DNA of 64,000 nt, from positions 930,001 to 994,000 of the forward strand of contig NZ_AP014548.1 of assembly GCF_000831385.1 (NCBI RefSeq). Reading direction: 5' to 3'. Source of the DNA: Nonlabens marinus S1-08 (GTDB taxonomy: Bacteria > Bacteroidota > Bacteroidia > Flavobacteriales > Flavobacteriaceae). Each line of letters starts with the position of its first letter. Position 1 is the stretch's first letter. This document shows positions 16,876 to 26,388 of this stretch, in pieces. The notes beneath the pieces were generated by a model. The model did no database searches. It saw nothing but the letters and a program-made list of their open reading frames with translations, and was not told the DNA's origin. Made by a program: the position numbers and the translations under genes.

Positions 16876-18738
16876 ATGGCCGCATTTTTTAAGCATTTAA
16901 AAGGAGATTTATTCGGAGGTTTAACAGCTGGAATTGTGGCGCTGCCGTTAGCGCTAGCTTTTGGGGTGCAGTCTGGTATGGGAGCCGTTGCTGGTTTGTA
17001 TGGAGCCATTTTTATTGGGTTTTTTGCCTCTCTTTTTGGAGGGACTAACACTCAGATTTCTGGACCTACTGCCCCAATGACAGCGGTGAGCATGGTGGTT
17101 ATAGCAGGGATCGTTCAGCTCAATGAAGGCTCGTTAGAAAATGCTTTACCGGCAATTCTTGCTGTCTTTCTAATGGCGGGCTTGTTCCAAATAAGTTTAG
17201 GAGCCTTTCAACTAGGGAAGTATATTAAATACATTCCTTATCCAGTAGTTTCTGGTTTTATGACGGGTATAGGTGTCATTATTCTTATTACTCAAATTCT
17301 ACCAGCAATCGGTTACGTTCCTGCAAATGATCCTGAATTTGTCAAAACTTTTGAAATCCAAGCACAGGAAGTGATCCTGAAGAATATTTTGAGTGAGGAG
17401 GCAGATAATGAAGTGTTGGTATTGGAAAATTTTGAGCAAACTTTTCAACGTGGACAAGAAATTACTCAAGAACAAATAGAAGCAGAGGCTAAAACCTTAG
17501 CCAAAAGCTACAGCAGTGGAGTAGTGGGGACTATCAAGACATTACCGCAGGCGATTAACAATATAAACATCACAGAATTATTGCTAGCGCTAGCTACCAT
17601 ACTCATCATCTTTGGATTCAAGAGAATTACGACAGCCATTCCGTCTACACTTGTCGCCTTAGTTGCCGTTACGCTTGTGGTGTTTTTTGTAGACATTGAT
17701 GCTCGTAAATTAGGTGAGATCCCGACTGGATTTCCAATGCCTAATTTTGAGATCATCACAGGATTTAGCTTTGGACAAATTTCTCCTTATATCTTCACGG
17801 CTTTGACTCTGGCGCTGTTAGGATCTATTGACTCTTTATTGACAAGTATTGTTGCAGATAACATGACTAAGACTAGGCATAACCCGAATAAAGAATTGGT
17901 TGGTCAGGGAATAGGTAATAGTGTAGCGTCTCTTTTTGGTGGAATTCCGGGAGCTGGTGCGACCATTCGTACTGTTGTCAACATCAACTCAGGTGGAAAG
18001 ACTAGGTTGTCTGGAATGATAGCCGCAGTGTTACTACTAGTTGTCGTAGTAGCTTTAGGAAGTTATGCCAGTGAGATCCCTAGCGCTGTACTTGCTGGAA
18101 TACTGATAACTGTAGGTATTGGAGTAATGGACTACAAAGGATTGAAAGCTTTACGATCCATCCCAAAAAGTGATGTGCTCATCATGTTTACGGTATTGAT
18201 ACTCACGGTAACTTGGGATTTAGTGTATGCAGTAGGGATAGGCTTAGTGATCGCGAGTTTGATTTTCATGAAAAAAATGGGCGATGTAAACACTGAGAAA
18301 TCTGGAATCCGCAATCTAGAAGATTTAAATGATGAGGACCACGCTGACTACTCAAGAATACCGAAAAAATTGAGAGAAGAGGTTTATATCAAGGAATTGA
18401 ATGGGCCACTATTTTTTGGGTATACTAGCGAATTCCAAAGCATGTCTAGTGATATCCCACCCCAAGCGACTCATGCGGTCATCCGCATGGAAAAGGTTCC
18501 TTTTATGGATCAATCTGGATTGTTTGCTTTTGAAGATGTATTTCAATCCTTAATCGCTCAAGGAGTAACACCACTGATTGTGGGATTACAAGAACAACCA
18601 CGTTATCGCATGGAGGCGATTGATATAGTTCCTGATTTGGTGTCTGAAGGACAACTGTTCGATACCTACAGTGACTGTTTGCAATGGATAGTTGCAAACG
18701 TTGAAGATGTTGTGGGACCTGACGGGAAGCCGGTTTAG
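16876..18738 (+). CDS. SulP-family anion transporter with STAS domain (2)
   Basis: 620 residues. SulP core with GTNTQISGPTAPMT near residue 56 and a terminal STAS domain (about 500-605). Compared with the first copy it has a hydrophilic insertion of about 60 residues (roughly 155-215, acidic and Gln-rich) between membrane segments. Overall similarity to cyanobacterial BicA-type bicarbonate carriers is plausible but not decisive. It is probably co-transcribed with the first SulP gene. It ends 4 bases from the convergent cvpA-like gene, with no terminator hairpin between. Confidence 0.9.
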   Translation: MAAFFKHLKGDLFGGLTAGIVALPLALAFGVQSGMGAVAGLYGAIFIGFFASLFGGTNTQISGPTAPMTAVSMVVIAGIVQLNEGSLENALPAILAVFLMAGLFQISLGAFQLGKYIKYIPYPVVSGFMTGIGVIILITQILPAIGYVPANDPEFVKTFEIQAQEVILKNILSEEADNEVLVLENFEQTFQRGQEITQEQIEAEAKTLAKSYSSGVVGTIKTLPQAINNINITELLLALATILIIFGFKRITTAIPSTLVALVAVTLVVFFVDIDARKLGEIPTGFPMPNFEIITGFSFGQISPYIFTALTLALLGSIDSLLTSIVADNMTKTRHNPNKELVGQGIGNSVASLFGGIPGAGATIRTVVNINSGGKTRLSGMIAAVLLLVVVVALGSYASEIPSAVLAGILITVGIGVMDYKGLKALRSIPKSDVLIMFTVLILTVTWDLVYAVGIGLVIASLIFMKKMGDVNTEKSGIRNLEDLNDEDHADYSRIPKKLREEVYIKELNGPLFFGYTSEFQSMSSDIPPQATHAVIRMEKVPFMDQSGLFAFEDVFQSLIAQGVTPLIVGLQEQPRYRMEAIDIVPDLVSEGQLFDTYSDCLQWIVANVEDVVGPDGKPV

Positions 18739-18742
18739 AGAC

Positions 18743-19303
18743 TTAGTTTATTGTATTATCCGTACCCTTCTCTAATTGTATTTCTTCCTCTTCACCACGT
18801 ATGTGGCGGTCTAGATTATCTGCCTCTTCTAATATTTTAGGAAGCAGGTAAGGTGCCACAGGTTCCACAAATGGATAGAGCAAACTATTTTCTCTAGTCT
18901 CGGATTTTACAATTTCAATCTCACCAGCAGCAGAATTCAGGAACATCAAAAGGACACTGGCAATAAAAGCAAGCTTGAGAAGTCCAAAAACGCCACCAGC
19001 AATTTTATTCAAGAAGCTTAATTGAACGGTTTTAACCAGTTTAGTAACCAGTCTTCCCGCATAAGTGATGACTAGAATTATGATTAAAAACGTAATAACA
19101 AAACTCGCAATGGTAATGGTAGAATCTTCCCATTCTGTATGGGACATGAGCCAGTCACCTGCATAATTGGAAAAGTGAATCGATCCATAAATTGCGGCCA
19201 CGAGCGCCACGAGAGAGGTCAATTCTACAAAAAAACCATTCAAAAACCCTTTCCAGAACCCTATCAACAGCAGGATCAATAATGCAATGTCTAACCAATT
19301 CAT
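18743..19303 (-). CDS. CvpA family membrane protein
   Basis: 186 residues with four membrane segments in the first 130. The N-terminus NWLDIALLILLLIGFWKGF matches the colicin V production protein CvpA family, found in many bacteria and linked to envelope homeostasis; molecular activity is unknown. The C-terminus is acidic and cytoplasmic. It is transcribed in the same direction as hemC and hemA but 127 bases away. Confidence 0.88.
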   Translation of the reverse strand: MNWLDIALLILLLIGFWKGFLNGFFVELTSLVALVAAIYGSIHFSNYAGDWLMSHTEWEDSTITIASFVITFLIIILVITYAGRLVTKLVKTVQLSFLNKIAGGVFGLLKLAFIASVLLMFLNSAAGEIEIVKSETRENSLLYPFVEPVAPYLLPKILEEADNLDRHIRGEEEEIQLEKGTDNTIN

Positions 19304-19430
19304 AGTGCTAATATATCACTATGGTTTTGAAACGTACATAATAGATTGGAGGAGAAAATATAATCGATAATAAATAGTTGCCTCGTTTCAAGAGTTATAA
19401 CAAAATGGGAGGACAAAAATTTTGAAAGGA

Positions 19431-20375
19431 CTATTTCAAACTTTCTTTAATGCTAGCCATAAGCTTCAACCCATCGTTGTCTAATATGTGTTCCGCTTTC
19501 GCGAAAGCGAACTCCTCTAACGCTTTCCATTCTAGGCTTTCACAGACACCAGTAGTCTGTATGCGCTGTTTGCCATCAAGTGATAACAGGCACCCTTGAA
19601 AATGCAAACGTCCTTGACGTATGCTGGCGTGAGCACCTATGGGAGCCGTACAGCCGCCTTCTAAGCGTCGCAGGAATAATCGTTCTACATCTACACACTT
19701 TTGTGTGCTTAAATGATTGAGCTGGCTTACAGCATCCACCACGGTGGTATTCTGCTCCATGGCTGCGATCATCATGGCGCCTTGTGCTGGTGCAGGTACA
19801 AAACTGTCCAGATGTGAATACTCAAGACCGTAAGAACCTCGTAGATTTTTGAGAATATTAATGCGTTCCAGTCCTGCTTTGGCAAAAATAGCCGCATTCC
19901 AATCCTCATTATTTTGAAGCTTTGCGAGTCTCGTGTTCACGTTGCCTCGCAAGTCCACCACATTGTGTAATGGATACATATTCAGCCACTGCGATTTGCG
20001 GCGTAAACTACCAGTCGCAATGGTCATTTGATCGTCTGGATTGAAACTGGATTTATAAACCAGTATATCCCGATGGTCTGCTCGTTCCATCACGGCTGCC
20101 TGGATCATACCTTTTGGCAACTGGGTAGGAACATCCTTTAAACTGTGGACGGCAATATCAATCTCATCTTTCACCAGTGCCACGTCCAGTGTTTTAGTGA
20201 AAATACCAGTGATTCCCATTTCATACAACGGCTCGTCTAGATTCAGGTCGCCTTGAGATTTGACGGGTACGAGTAAGGTTTGATGGCCTAAGGCTTCTAG
20301 CGCATTTTGAACCGTGCGTGCTTGCCACATAGCCAGTTCACTGTCCCGGGTTCCAATGCGTATTTGTTTAGTCAT
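19431..20375 (-). CDS. hemC: Hydroxymethylbilane synthase (porphobilinogen deaminase)
   Basis: Polymerises four porphobilinogens to hydroxymethylbilane in heme synthesis. 314 residues. Landmarks: RIGTRDSELAMWQA at the N-terminus, catalytic D81 in HSLKDVPT, the arginines of GSLRRKSQW, and C242 in LEGGCTAPIGAHA, which carries the dipyrromethane cofactor. It overlaps the end of hemA by 8 bases, so the two are translated from one message. A palindrome copy encodes AFAKAE (290-295) in a C-terminal helix. Confidence 0.97.
   Translation of the reverse strand: MTKQIRIGTRDSELAMWQARTVQNALEALGHQTLLVPVKSQGDLNLDEPLYEMGITGIFTKTLDVALVKDEIDIAVHSLKDVPTQLPKGMIQAAVMERADHRDILVYKSSFNPDDQMTIATGSLRRKSQWLNMYPLHNVVDLRGNVNTRLAKLQNNEDWNAAIFAKAGLERINILKNLRGSYGLEYSHLDSFVPAPAQGAMMIAAMEQNTTVVDAVSQLNHLSTQKCVDVERLFLRRLEGGCTAPIGAHASIRQGRLHFQGCLLSLDGKQRIQTTGVCESLEWKALEEFAFAKAEHILDNDGLKLMASIKESLK
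19495..19508. repeat. Dispersed palindrome core in hemC
   Basis: Core with one full arm. Read on the minus strand in the AFAKA phase, in a variable C-terminal helix of HemC. Confidence 0.9.
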
Positions 20376-21633
20376 GTAGTATGGAATACTGGCTTTCTAG
20401 TTTGAAGATCTTGTTGAGCAGTTCAATGGCTTCTTGAGTATTCTCGTCTTCATCCCGCAAATGGTTTGCAAAATGACCTGCAATCTTTTGAATGATGCGG
20501 TCTGCAATCACATCTGCTTGTTCTTGATTGAAGTTATCGATTTTGGTACGGTTGCTTTTGATTTCAGCTTCCTTGAGAGCGGCAAGCTTAGATTTTAAAG
20601 CAAACATGGTAGGCGCAAACTTGCGAGATTCCTGCCATAAACCGAATTCAGAAATGATAGACTCAATAATTTGTTCTGCTTGTGGTACGAACTGTTCCCG
20701 GTTTTGCAAAGCCTTATCTGTCATTCTAGACAATTCATCCAGGTGAATGAGTTTTACGTTATCCAATTCGCTCACATCCAGATCTACGTTACGCGGTATG
20801 GAAAGATCCAGAATAAGTAAAGGCCTATTAGTTACGATCAAGTTCTTAGAAACCGTTGGGTTTTGAGCACCTGTTGCGACGATCATGATATCCGTACTAG
20901 CGATCTCCTCCTCTAATTCTGCATAATCTTTAACGACCAGGTCAAATTTACCAGCGATACGTTCCGCACGATTTTTTGTACGATTGATAAGCGTGATTTG
21001 TTTGTTCTGGGTGTGCTTAATGAGGTTTTCACAGGTGTTACGACCTATCTTTCCAGTACCGAAAAGCAAAATGCGCTTTTCATTGCCACGCTCTACTTCA
21101 TTCAAAATATATTGAACACTCGCAAAGGATACTGATGTAGCGCCACTACTCAATTGAGTTTCTGTCTTAATGCGCTTACTGGCCTGGATCACGGCATTGA
21201 TCAATCGCTCCATGTAAGGATTGAGCATCCCTATTTTCTTAGATCTTTTAAAGGCGATTTTCAATTGTCCTATGATCTCAAAGTCACCCAAAATCTGACT
21301 GTCCAGTCCAGTTCCCACTTGGAACAAATGACGGTTAGCTGCATCATCTTCATGAACGTAACCTACTTGCTCAAATTCTTCAACAGTACCGTGGGAATGC
21401 TCACATATCAAGCGAATCAAGTGATTAGCACTAGGCGCACAACCATAAAGCTCTGTACGATTACAGGTAGAAATGGCGGCAAGTGATGGGATTCCAGATT
21501 CTTTGGCTTGTTGAATCAGGTTTTGAATGGCGGTCTCGCTCAATGCAAATAAACCACGCATTTCGGCATCTGCTTTTTTATAGCTGATCCCGATGCTGTA
21601 GAATGTTGTCAAGTTGCTTGAAGCTTTCGCCAT
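20368..21633 (-). CDS. hemA: Glutamyl-tRNA reductase
   Basis: Reduces glutamyl-tRNA to glutamate-1-semialdehyde, the committed step of C5 heme synthesis. About 421 residues from the chosen ATG. Catalytic C57 lies in AAISTCNRTELYG; an NADPH-binding region follows (LLFGTGKIGRNTCENL), then a helical dimerisation domain. Another ATG three codons upstream (MQFMAKA) is possible. The 8-base overlap with hemC shows an operon. An AraC-type regulator is divergent across a 190-base spacer that holds a palindrome copy. The next pathway enzyme, hemL, is not in the window. Confidence 0.96.
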   Translation of the reverse strand: MAKASSNLTTFYSIGISYKKADAEMRGLFALSETAIQNLIQQAKESGIPSLAAISTCNRTELYGCAPSANHLIRLICEHSHGTVEEFEQVGYVHEDDAANRHLFQVGTGLDSQILGDFEIIGQLKIAFKRSKKIGMLNPYMERLINAVIQASKRIKTETQLSSGATSVSFASVQYILNEVERGNEKRILLFGTGKIGRNTCENLIKHTQNKQITLINRTKNRAERIAGKFDLVVKDYAELEEEIASTDIMIVATGAQNPTVSKNLIVTNRPLLILDLSIPRNVDLDVSELDNVKLIHLDELSRMTDKALQNREQFVPQAEQIIESIISEFGLWQESRKFAPTMFALKSKLAALKEAEIKSNRTKIDNFNQEQADVIADRIIQKIAGHFANHLRDEDENTQEAIELLNKIFKLESQYSILHD

Positions 21634-21772
21634 GAATTGCATTTGCAATAAGTCGCAAAATTAGCTGGTGCATTTCGTTAAAAATAACGCTAGAGGTTTC
21701 ATTTTCGTCGCAATGTGCTACATTTATACTAATAAAAGATAACCTCTAGTAAAATAGGGTGTTGTGAAGGAG

Positions 21773-21792
21773 TTCGCTTTCGCGAAAGCGAA
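21773..21792. repeat. Dispersed palindrome, full copy between hemA and the AraC gene
   Basis: Full 20 bp, extended by a matching G/C pair on each side, 31 bases before the AraC-family start codon. Its position in a divergent promoter region makes regulator binding conceivable, but the same sequence occurs at many non-promoter sites. Confidence 0.95.
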
Positions 21793-21823
21793 CTATTTAT
21801 AATGATTAAAAATAAGAAAGGAT

Positions 21824-22699
21824 ATGTTAAATACCGCTACAAGTGCTGTAGAAGTAACGCACATAGAAGAGGGATTTCAAGTGGTACGCATTAAGAACGA
21901 AACTGCTGAAAAAGAGCAGTTTGAGCATGCAGTAGACCATAGTTTTATACAATTTCATTTCTGTCTTAAAGGCAGTGTGCAGTTGGCTTTTAACGAGGGG
22001 AGCTATCAGTTGCCCTTACAAGAGCAAAATTCTTATTTGTTGTACAACCCTACACGTGATTTACCGGTGAACCTCAATGTAGCACCCAACAGTTGGGTTG
22101 TCGTGGTGCTGGTTTCTATCAAAAAATTCCATTCTTTGTTCTCCCCAGACGCAGATCATGTGAGCTTTTTAAGTACGGAGAATCGGGATAAAAAATACTA
22201 TGTAGACGGGAAAGTATCACCGTCTATGGCGGTTGCTTTGCATCAATTGATGAATTATAACTTGAACGATGCCATCAAGCGACTTTATTTTAAGGGTAAA
22301 GCCTATGAATTATTGTCACTGTATTTTAATACTAAAGATGATCCAGATGTGGAGGCCTGTCCTTTCTTAGTAGACGAGAAAAATATGGCTAAAATAAAAA
22401 TGGCCAAAGACATTATCATCGAACGCATGACAGACCCACCATCTCTTGCAGATCTTGCTACTGAAATCGCATTACCACTCAAAAAGCTGAAAGAAGGTTT
22501 TAAAGAGGTGTATGGAGATACCGTTTACGGGTTCTTGTTAGAACATAAACTCGAATACGCTCGCCAATTATTAGATAGCGGCCAACATAATGTAAACGAG
22601 GTGGGTTTGAAAGTAGGTTACAGTACCGGCAGCCACTTTATCAGCGCCTTCAAGAAAAAGTATGGTACGACGCCTAAAAAATACATCACGCAGAATTAA
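21824..22699 (+). CDS. AraC-family transcriptional regulator
   Basis: 291 residues. The N-terminal half (about 1-180) is a cupin-like sensing domain; the C-terminal 95 residues contain the two helix-turn-helix units of AraC proteins (SLADLATEIALPLKKLKEGF and NVNEVGLKVGYSTGSHFISA, ending FKKKYGTTPKKY). The spacing resembles PchR/YqhC-like regulators. Divergent from hemA, so control of heme synthesis in response to iron or a metabolite is a fair guess. It abuts the convergent ABC ATPase gene with no gap. Confidence 0.9.
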   Translation: MLNTATSAVEVTHIEEGFQVVRIKNETAEKEQFEHAVDHSFIQFHFCLKGSVQLAFNEGSYQLPLQEQNSYLLYNPTRDLPVNLNVAPNSWVVVVLVSIKKFHSLFSPDADHVSFLSTENRDKKYYVDGKVSPSMAVALHQLMNYNLNDAIKRLYFKGKAYELLSLYFNTKDDPDVEACPFLVDEKNMAKIKMAKDIIIERMTDPPSLADLATEIALPLKKLKEGFKEVYGDTVYGFLLEHKLEYARQLLDSGQHNVNEVGLKVGYSTGSHFISAFKKKYGTTPKKYITQN

Positions 22700-23359
22700 T
22701 CAGACATTGCTGTAGGCCGCATGAACAGCTTCAGCAGCTATTGCTTTTAGTTTGCCATGGCGCAACATCCAGTTGTGATGACTTAGTTGTAGCACATTAT
22801 CAAAATAATGATCTGAAATGAGAATTCCTTTGTGTTTCCCTTTTTCTAGAATCAACTCTTGAGTTCTTTGTAATTGTAAGGGTGCCAGTCCAGAAAAGGG
22901 CTCATCGAGTAATAGCAATCGTTGAGGCAAGTAGAAAACCAAAAGAAACTCAAGAAAACGTCGTTCTCCCATAGAAAGCACCCCTACTTTTTTGTGATGC
23001 ATGGGGTGTATCATGGGTTCATATAGAATATTGTCCTGATCCTCAGGGTCAGGAAACCAATACTGCACAACGTCAGTCACATTAAGACCTTTCATTAAAA
23101 ACGGATCTTGGGGTAAATAGCTGATAAGCTGATTTTCTGGCTGAAGGATATTTTGTGGAAGTCCATTCAAATAAGCGTTGAAGCGTGCTTTTTTGATGCT
23201 TCCAAACAGACTTTGCATTAACGAGGATTTTCCTGCGCCATTTCTACCCAGCAATCCGTAGATTTTACCAGTTTCCAACTCTAGATCAATGCCGTTCAAA
23301 ATCGTGAGATTGCCATAGGCCAATTGTAAATCGCTGATATGTAGGTTCAACTTATCCAT
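22700..23359 (-). CDS. ABC transporter ATP-binding protein, stand-alone
   Basis: 219 residues, single nucleotide-binding domain. Walker A GRNGAGKSS (38-46), Q-loop YLPQDP, a slightly unusual signature LSMGERR, Walker B LLLLDEPFSGL and H-loop ISDHYF. Some resemblance to LptB/LivF-type ATPases. The only gene likely coupled to it is the 95-residue membrane protein it overlaps by 8 bases; no normal permease is adjacent, so it may serve a permease encoded elsewhere or a non-transport role. Confidence 0.88.
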   Translation of the reverse strand: MDKLNLHISDLQLAYGNLTILNGIDLELETGKIYGLLGRNGAGKSSLMQSLFGSIKKARFNAYLNGLPQNILQPENQLISYLPQDPFLMKGLNVTDVVQYWFPDPEDQDNILYEPMIHPMHHKKVGVLSMGERRFLEFLLVFYLPQRLLLLDEPFSGLAPLQLQRTQELILEKGKHKGILISDHYFDNVLQLSHHNWMLRHGKLKAIAAEAVHAAYSNV

Positions 23360-23639
23360 TGATCCACCAATTCATAAGAAACATGGGAATAGAGACGATC
23401 CAGATAAATAAGGTAGCAAATAGGTAAAGTTCTCGTTTCTTAATCCCAACATTTAGGAAGACGAAACGCTCTTGTTTGTAGAAATAGTGATATACCAGAA
23501 TTCCTACTGGAACTCCTATACTAGCAAAAGTTATAATGGTAATTTCTGGGCGGCCGCTAGCTAATGTTGGGAACGAAATTGCAGCAGAGAAAAACGCAAC
23601 TCGCATCGCAAACCATAATTTGAGTCCTGAATATCTCAC
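23352..23639 (-). CDS. Small membrane protein coupled to ABC ATPase
   Basis: 95 residues with three hydrophobic segments (about 13-28, 33-52 and 71-90) and basic loops. No recognised domain. Its 3' end overlaps the start of the ABC ATPase gene by 8 bases, a sign of translational coupling. It is too short for an ordinary ABC permease. It may be a partner or simply a neighbour. Confidence 0.65.
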   Translation of the reverse strand: MRYSGLKLWFAMRVAFFSAAISFPTLASGRPEITIITFASIGVPVGILVYHYFYKQERFVFLNVGIKKRELYLFATLFIWIVSIPMFLMNWWING

Positions 23640-23658
23640 TCGTTAAAAATAGACAAAA

Positions 23659-24207
23659 CTACTTTTGCAGTTTCGTCAATAATTCTTGGTAGGTAAGGGT
23701 GTTTTCTGGATGCTCTCTTAAATAACGGTAGACTTTGTCCTTAACAGTTTCTGAGGCTCCTAGTTCATTGAAAAGTTGAACGTCCTTAGACCAGGTTGTA
23801 ATATTTGCTTGTCGTTCTGCAAGCTGCTGGCTTATTTGCGTAAGGCTCTTGAGTTTTTGGAAATTCTCAGTTTCTTTCATGCGCTTGATGTTGGTAATCA
23901 AATCGCCATATGTCAAAAACTCTAATCGTTTTTCCTTGGTCATTTTCTTGAGCAAAGAGGACAACGCATCAATAGTTCCAAAAAACCGAACGTCATAATC
24001 ATCGATGCCACACGCTTTCAATTTTTCCATCTCTAACGCCACTACACGGTCGCTCTGCAGGGATCCGTCTGAAAGGAACGTCATTTTTTGTTTAGCTAGT
24101 GCTGCACAATCTTCATTATCAACGATGCTCATCGATACTCGGTTTTGAGCGTTCACGCTTATCAACGAGGTTATTAGGAATCCAAAAATTAAAATTAAAA
24201 ATTTCAT
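23659..24207 (-). CDS. Secreted hypothetical protein, helical
   Basis: 182 residues from the Met before KFLILIFGFLITSL; a longer frame reaches 28 codons further upstream but the signal peptide sets the start. Signal peptide about 1-21 (ISVNAQ), then helical sequence with KMTKEKRLEFLTYGDLITNI. No lipobox and no domain recognised. It stands alone on the minus strand, divergent from the next membrane-protein gene. Confidence 0.7.
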   Translation of the reverse strand: MKFLILIFGFLITSLISVNAQNRVSMSIVDNEDCAALAKQKMTFLSDGSLQSDRVVALEMEKLKACGIDDYDVRFFGTIDALSSLLKKMTKEKRLEFLTYGDLITNIKRMKETENFQKLKSLTQISQQLAERQANITTWSKDVQLFNELGASETVKDKVYRYLREHPENTLTYQELLTKLQK

Positions 24208-24333
24208 AAGGGTGTAAAGATAAGTACTGGATAATTTCAATAAGGGTGCCAATTTTAAACGACGAGAGTTCTCGCTTATTTGACGATTCAAAAAAATAAG
24301 GCTATGTTTAGGTAATCAACTAAAAACTTTATA

Positions 24334-24765
24334 ATGAGATCAACAAAAATAAAACCGCCTGTTTGGTTCTGGATAGTGGCTGTGATTCTATTGCTTTGGA
24401 ATCTTATAGGGCTCATCGCATTTGGAACAGAGGTCGCAATGCCAGAAGCGCTAACAGCTGGATTCAATGAGCAACAGATGGAGATGTACAACAATCGCCC
24501 ATCCTGGTATATGTTCAACTTTGCGATTGCTGTAATATCTGGTACCCTATCCTGTATTTTACTACTTGCTCGCAAAAAGTTTGCGGTCACCCTTGCTGTG
24601 GTGTCTTTGATTTCTATTTTAATCAGCTCAGCACAAACTGTATATTCTGGAGCTTTAGAATTGGTTGGCACTGTAGATCAAACTCTGTTTTATCTAGTGA
24701 TGTTACTGGATGTAGTTTTGGTGTTGTTTGCCATTCACGCCTCTAGAAAACGCTGGATCAGTTAA
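24334..24765 (+). CDS. Four-helix membrane protein of unknown function
   Basis: 143 residues with four predicted membrane helices (about 10-28, 58-79, 84-103 and 116-134). The motif PPVWFWIVAVILLLWNLIG at the N-terminus recurs in small Bacteroidota membrane proteins. Its last 8 bases overlap the convergent deacetylase gene. Function unknown. Confidence 0.75.
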   Translation: MRSTKIKPPVWFWIVAVILLLWNLIGLIAFGTEVAMPEALTAGFNEQQMEMYNNRPSWYMFNFAIAVISGTLSCILLLARKKFAVTLAVVSLISILISSAQTVYSGALELVGTVDQTLFYLVMLLDVVLVLFAIHASRKRWIS

Positions 24766-25681
24766 AAATATCTCTTGCTACCCGGTAAGTATTGGCATGA
24801 GCATCGATGATATGTCGTATGTCTGGCGAGTAACCGCCTCCCATACTGCATTGTACTGGTATGAAAGATTTTGAGGTGTGTTTCGCTTTCGCGAAAGCGG
24901 AAAAACTATACGCATCTCGCTGCTTACATCCTTCCAGGGTCATTCCTAACCTGCCTAATTTATCGCTAGAGAGCACATCAACGCCAGCTAAATAAAATAT
25001 AAAATCTGGTTTTTCTTGCGCAATCAGGTCTGGAAGATGCTGTTTTAATTCATCCAAAAATGTGGCATCATCTGTCCCATCAGGTAACGCAATATCTAAA
25101 TCAGACTTCTCTTTTTTAAAGGGGTAGTTTCCGGCTCCGTGCATGGAAAATGTGAAAACGCTGTCGTCATTTTGAAAGATTTCAGCGGTACCATTTCCTT
25201 GATGCACGTCTAGATCTACAATCAAAATCTTCTCTGCATGATTATGATGTTGCAAGTATCGAGACGCAATGGCTTGATCATTTAACAAGCAAAAGGCTTC
25301 TCCATGATCTGTATAAGCGTGGTGTGTCCCACCAGCAATATTCATTGCCACTTTATGCTGCATGGCTTTTAGGCAACCTTCAATGGTGCCTTGAGCGATG
25401 CGCAATTCTCTTTCTACCAGCTGTCCACTTAATGGAAAGCCTAGTTTACGTGCGGCCCGTTTGTCTAGCGTCAAGTTTTTCAAGCTTTCCAGATACTCGC
25501 CGTTATGAACTCGCAACACGTCTTCATCACTACACAATTTGCTAGGTTCAAAAAAATCTGCTTGTCGTGCAATTCCTTCATGTAGCAACTGTTGTGGCAA
25601 CAATTCGTATTTAATCATAGGGAATCGATGGCCTTCTGGCAAAGGGTGTTTGTAAATAGGATGGAAGGCAATGGGGAACAT
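24758..25681 (-). CDS. Histone-deacetylase-family (AcuC-like) hydrolase
   Basis: 307 residues, zinc-dependent arginase/deacetylase fold. Active-site residues visible: the His pair in AGGTHHAY (120-121), the zinc ligands D156 and H160 in DLDVHQGNGT, D235 in LAGVDVL, and the GGGYS loop (281-285). Bacterial members remove acetyl groups from polyamines, acetoin-pathway proteins or unknown small molecules; the substrate here is unknown. A palindrome copy encodes AFAKAK (262-267) in a surface helix. It overlaps the 3' end of the convergent membrane-protein gene by 8 bases. Confidence 0.92.
   Translation of the reverse strand: MFPIAFHPIYKHPLPEGHRFPMIKYELLPQQLLHEGIARQADFFEPSKLCSDEDVLRVHNGEYLESLKNLTLDKRAARKLGFPLSGQLVERELRIAQGTIEGCLKAMQHKVAMNIAGGTHHAYTDHGEAFCLLNDQAIASRYLQHHNHAEKILIVDLDVHQGNGTAEIFQNDDSVFTFSMHGAGNYPFKKEKSDLDIALPDGTDDATFLDELKQHLPDLIAQEKPDFIFYLAGVDVLSSDKLGRLGMTLEGCKQRDAYSFSAFAKAKHTSKSFIPVQCSMGGGYSPDIRHIIDAHANTYRVARDIFN
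24882..24899. repeat. Dispersed palindrome in the deacetylase gene
   Basis: Palindrome with one complete arm. AFAKA phase on the minus strand. Confidence 0.92.
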
Positions 25682-25910
25682 CTATAGCTGTTTACAGAAT
25701 ACCAAACATAATAGGAAATCTGCTTTTATAAACAATGGTCGTTGAATCGATTGTATATCAACAAACGATGCTAGGTATATTTGCAGCTTTAGCTGCTTGA
25801 AGCTGTATGGATTTAAGTTTTTATTAAGCGGCAAGCTTTTTTAACATTTGCAACATTTTGTTAACGAGCACCTTATTTTCAAGATGCTTTAGTAATTTGA
25901 TCAAACAATT

Positions 25911-26366
25911 ATGGAAAAGTATACCATACATCTGCTGCTTATCTGTGTGTTGCTGCTTTCTTGTAAGCAGGAAAAGGCAGATCCTACTTCTGCTAGAATC
26001 GAAGCTTTTGAAAATTTGACTGAGAAAACCATTGAAACCCACGATGAGGTTATGGCAGACATGGGAACCTTGATGGATTTAAGTATGGCTATTGATGAGC
26101 ACTTAAGAAAAGAAAATGTTCCAAAGTCCACTGCTGCTCAATTGACAGAAGCTAAAACGCAGTTGGATGAAGCTCATGCTGCAATGATGGACTGGATGAA
26201 AGACTATTCCACTAAATTCCCTTATGAGGCGAAAGCTCCAACCACTGAAGAGGATCTTGACGAAAAAATGCCAATACTTCAGGAATCCTATGAAGGAATC
26301 CAGGCAGTAAAAGAACAAACTTATGAGGCTATAGCTATCGCAGAACAACTATTGAGCGACGCTTAA
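25911..26366 (+). CDS. Helical lipoprotein of unknown function
   Basis: 151 residues. Lipoprotein signal ending LLLSC (C18), followed by an almost entirely helical, acidic and Met-rich mature part. The gap before it (25682-25910) shows no gene. It is followed by a large inverted repeat and then hflX. Confidence 0.8.
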   Translation: MEKYTIHLLLICVLLLSCKQEKADPTSARIEAFENLTEKTIETHDEVMADMGTLMDLSMAIDEHLRKENVPKSTAAQLTEAKTQLDEAHAAMMDWMKDYSTKFPYEAKAPTTEEDLDEKMPILQESYEGIQAVKEQTYEAIAIAEQLLSDA

Positions 26367-26388
26367 GAATAACCTCACAAATCTTAAC

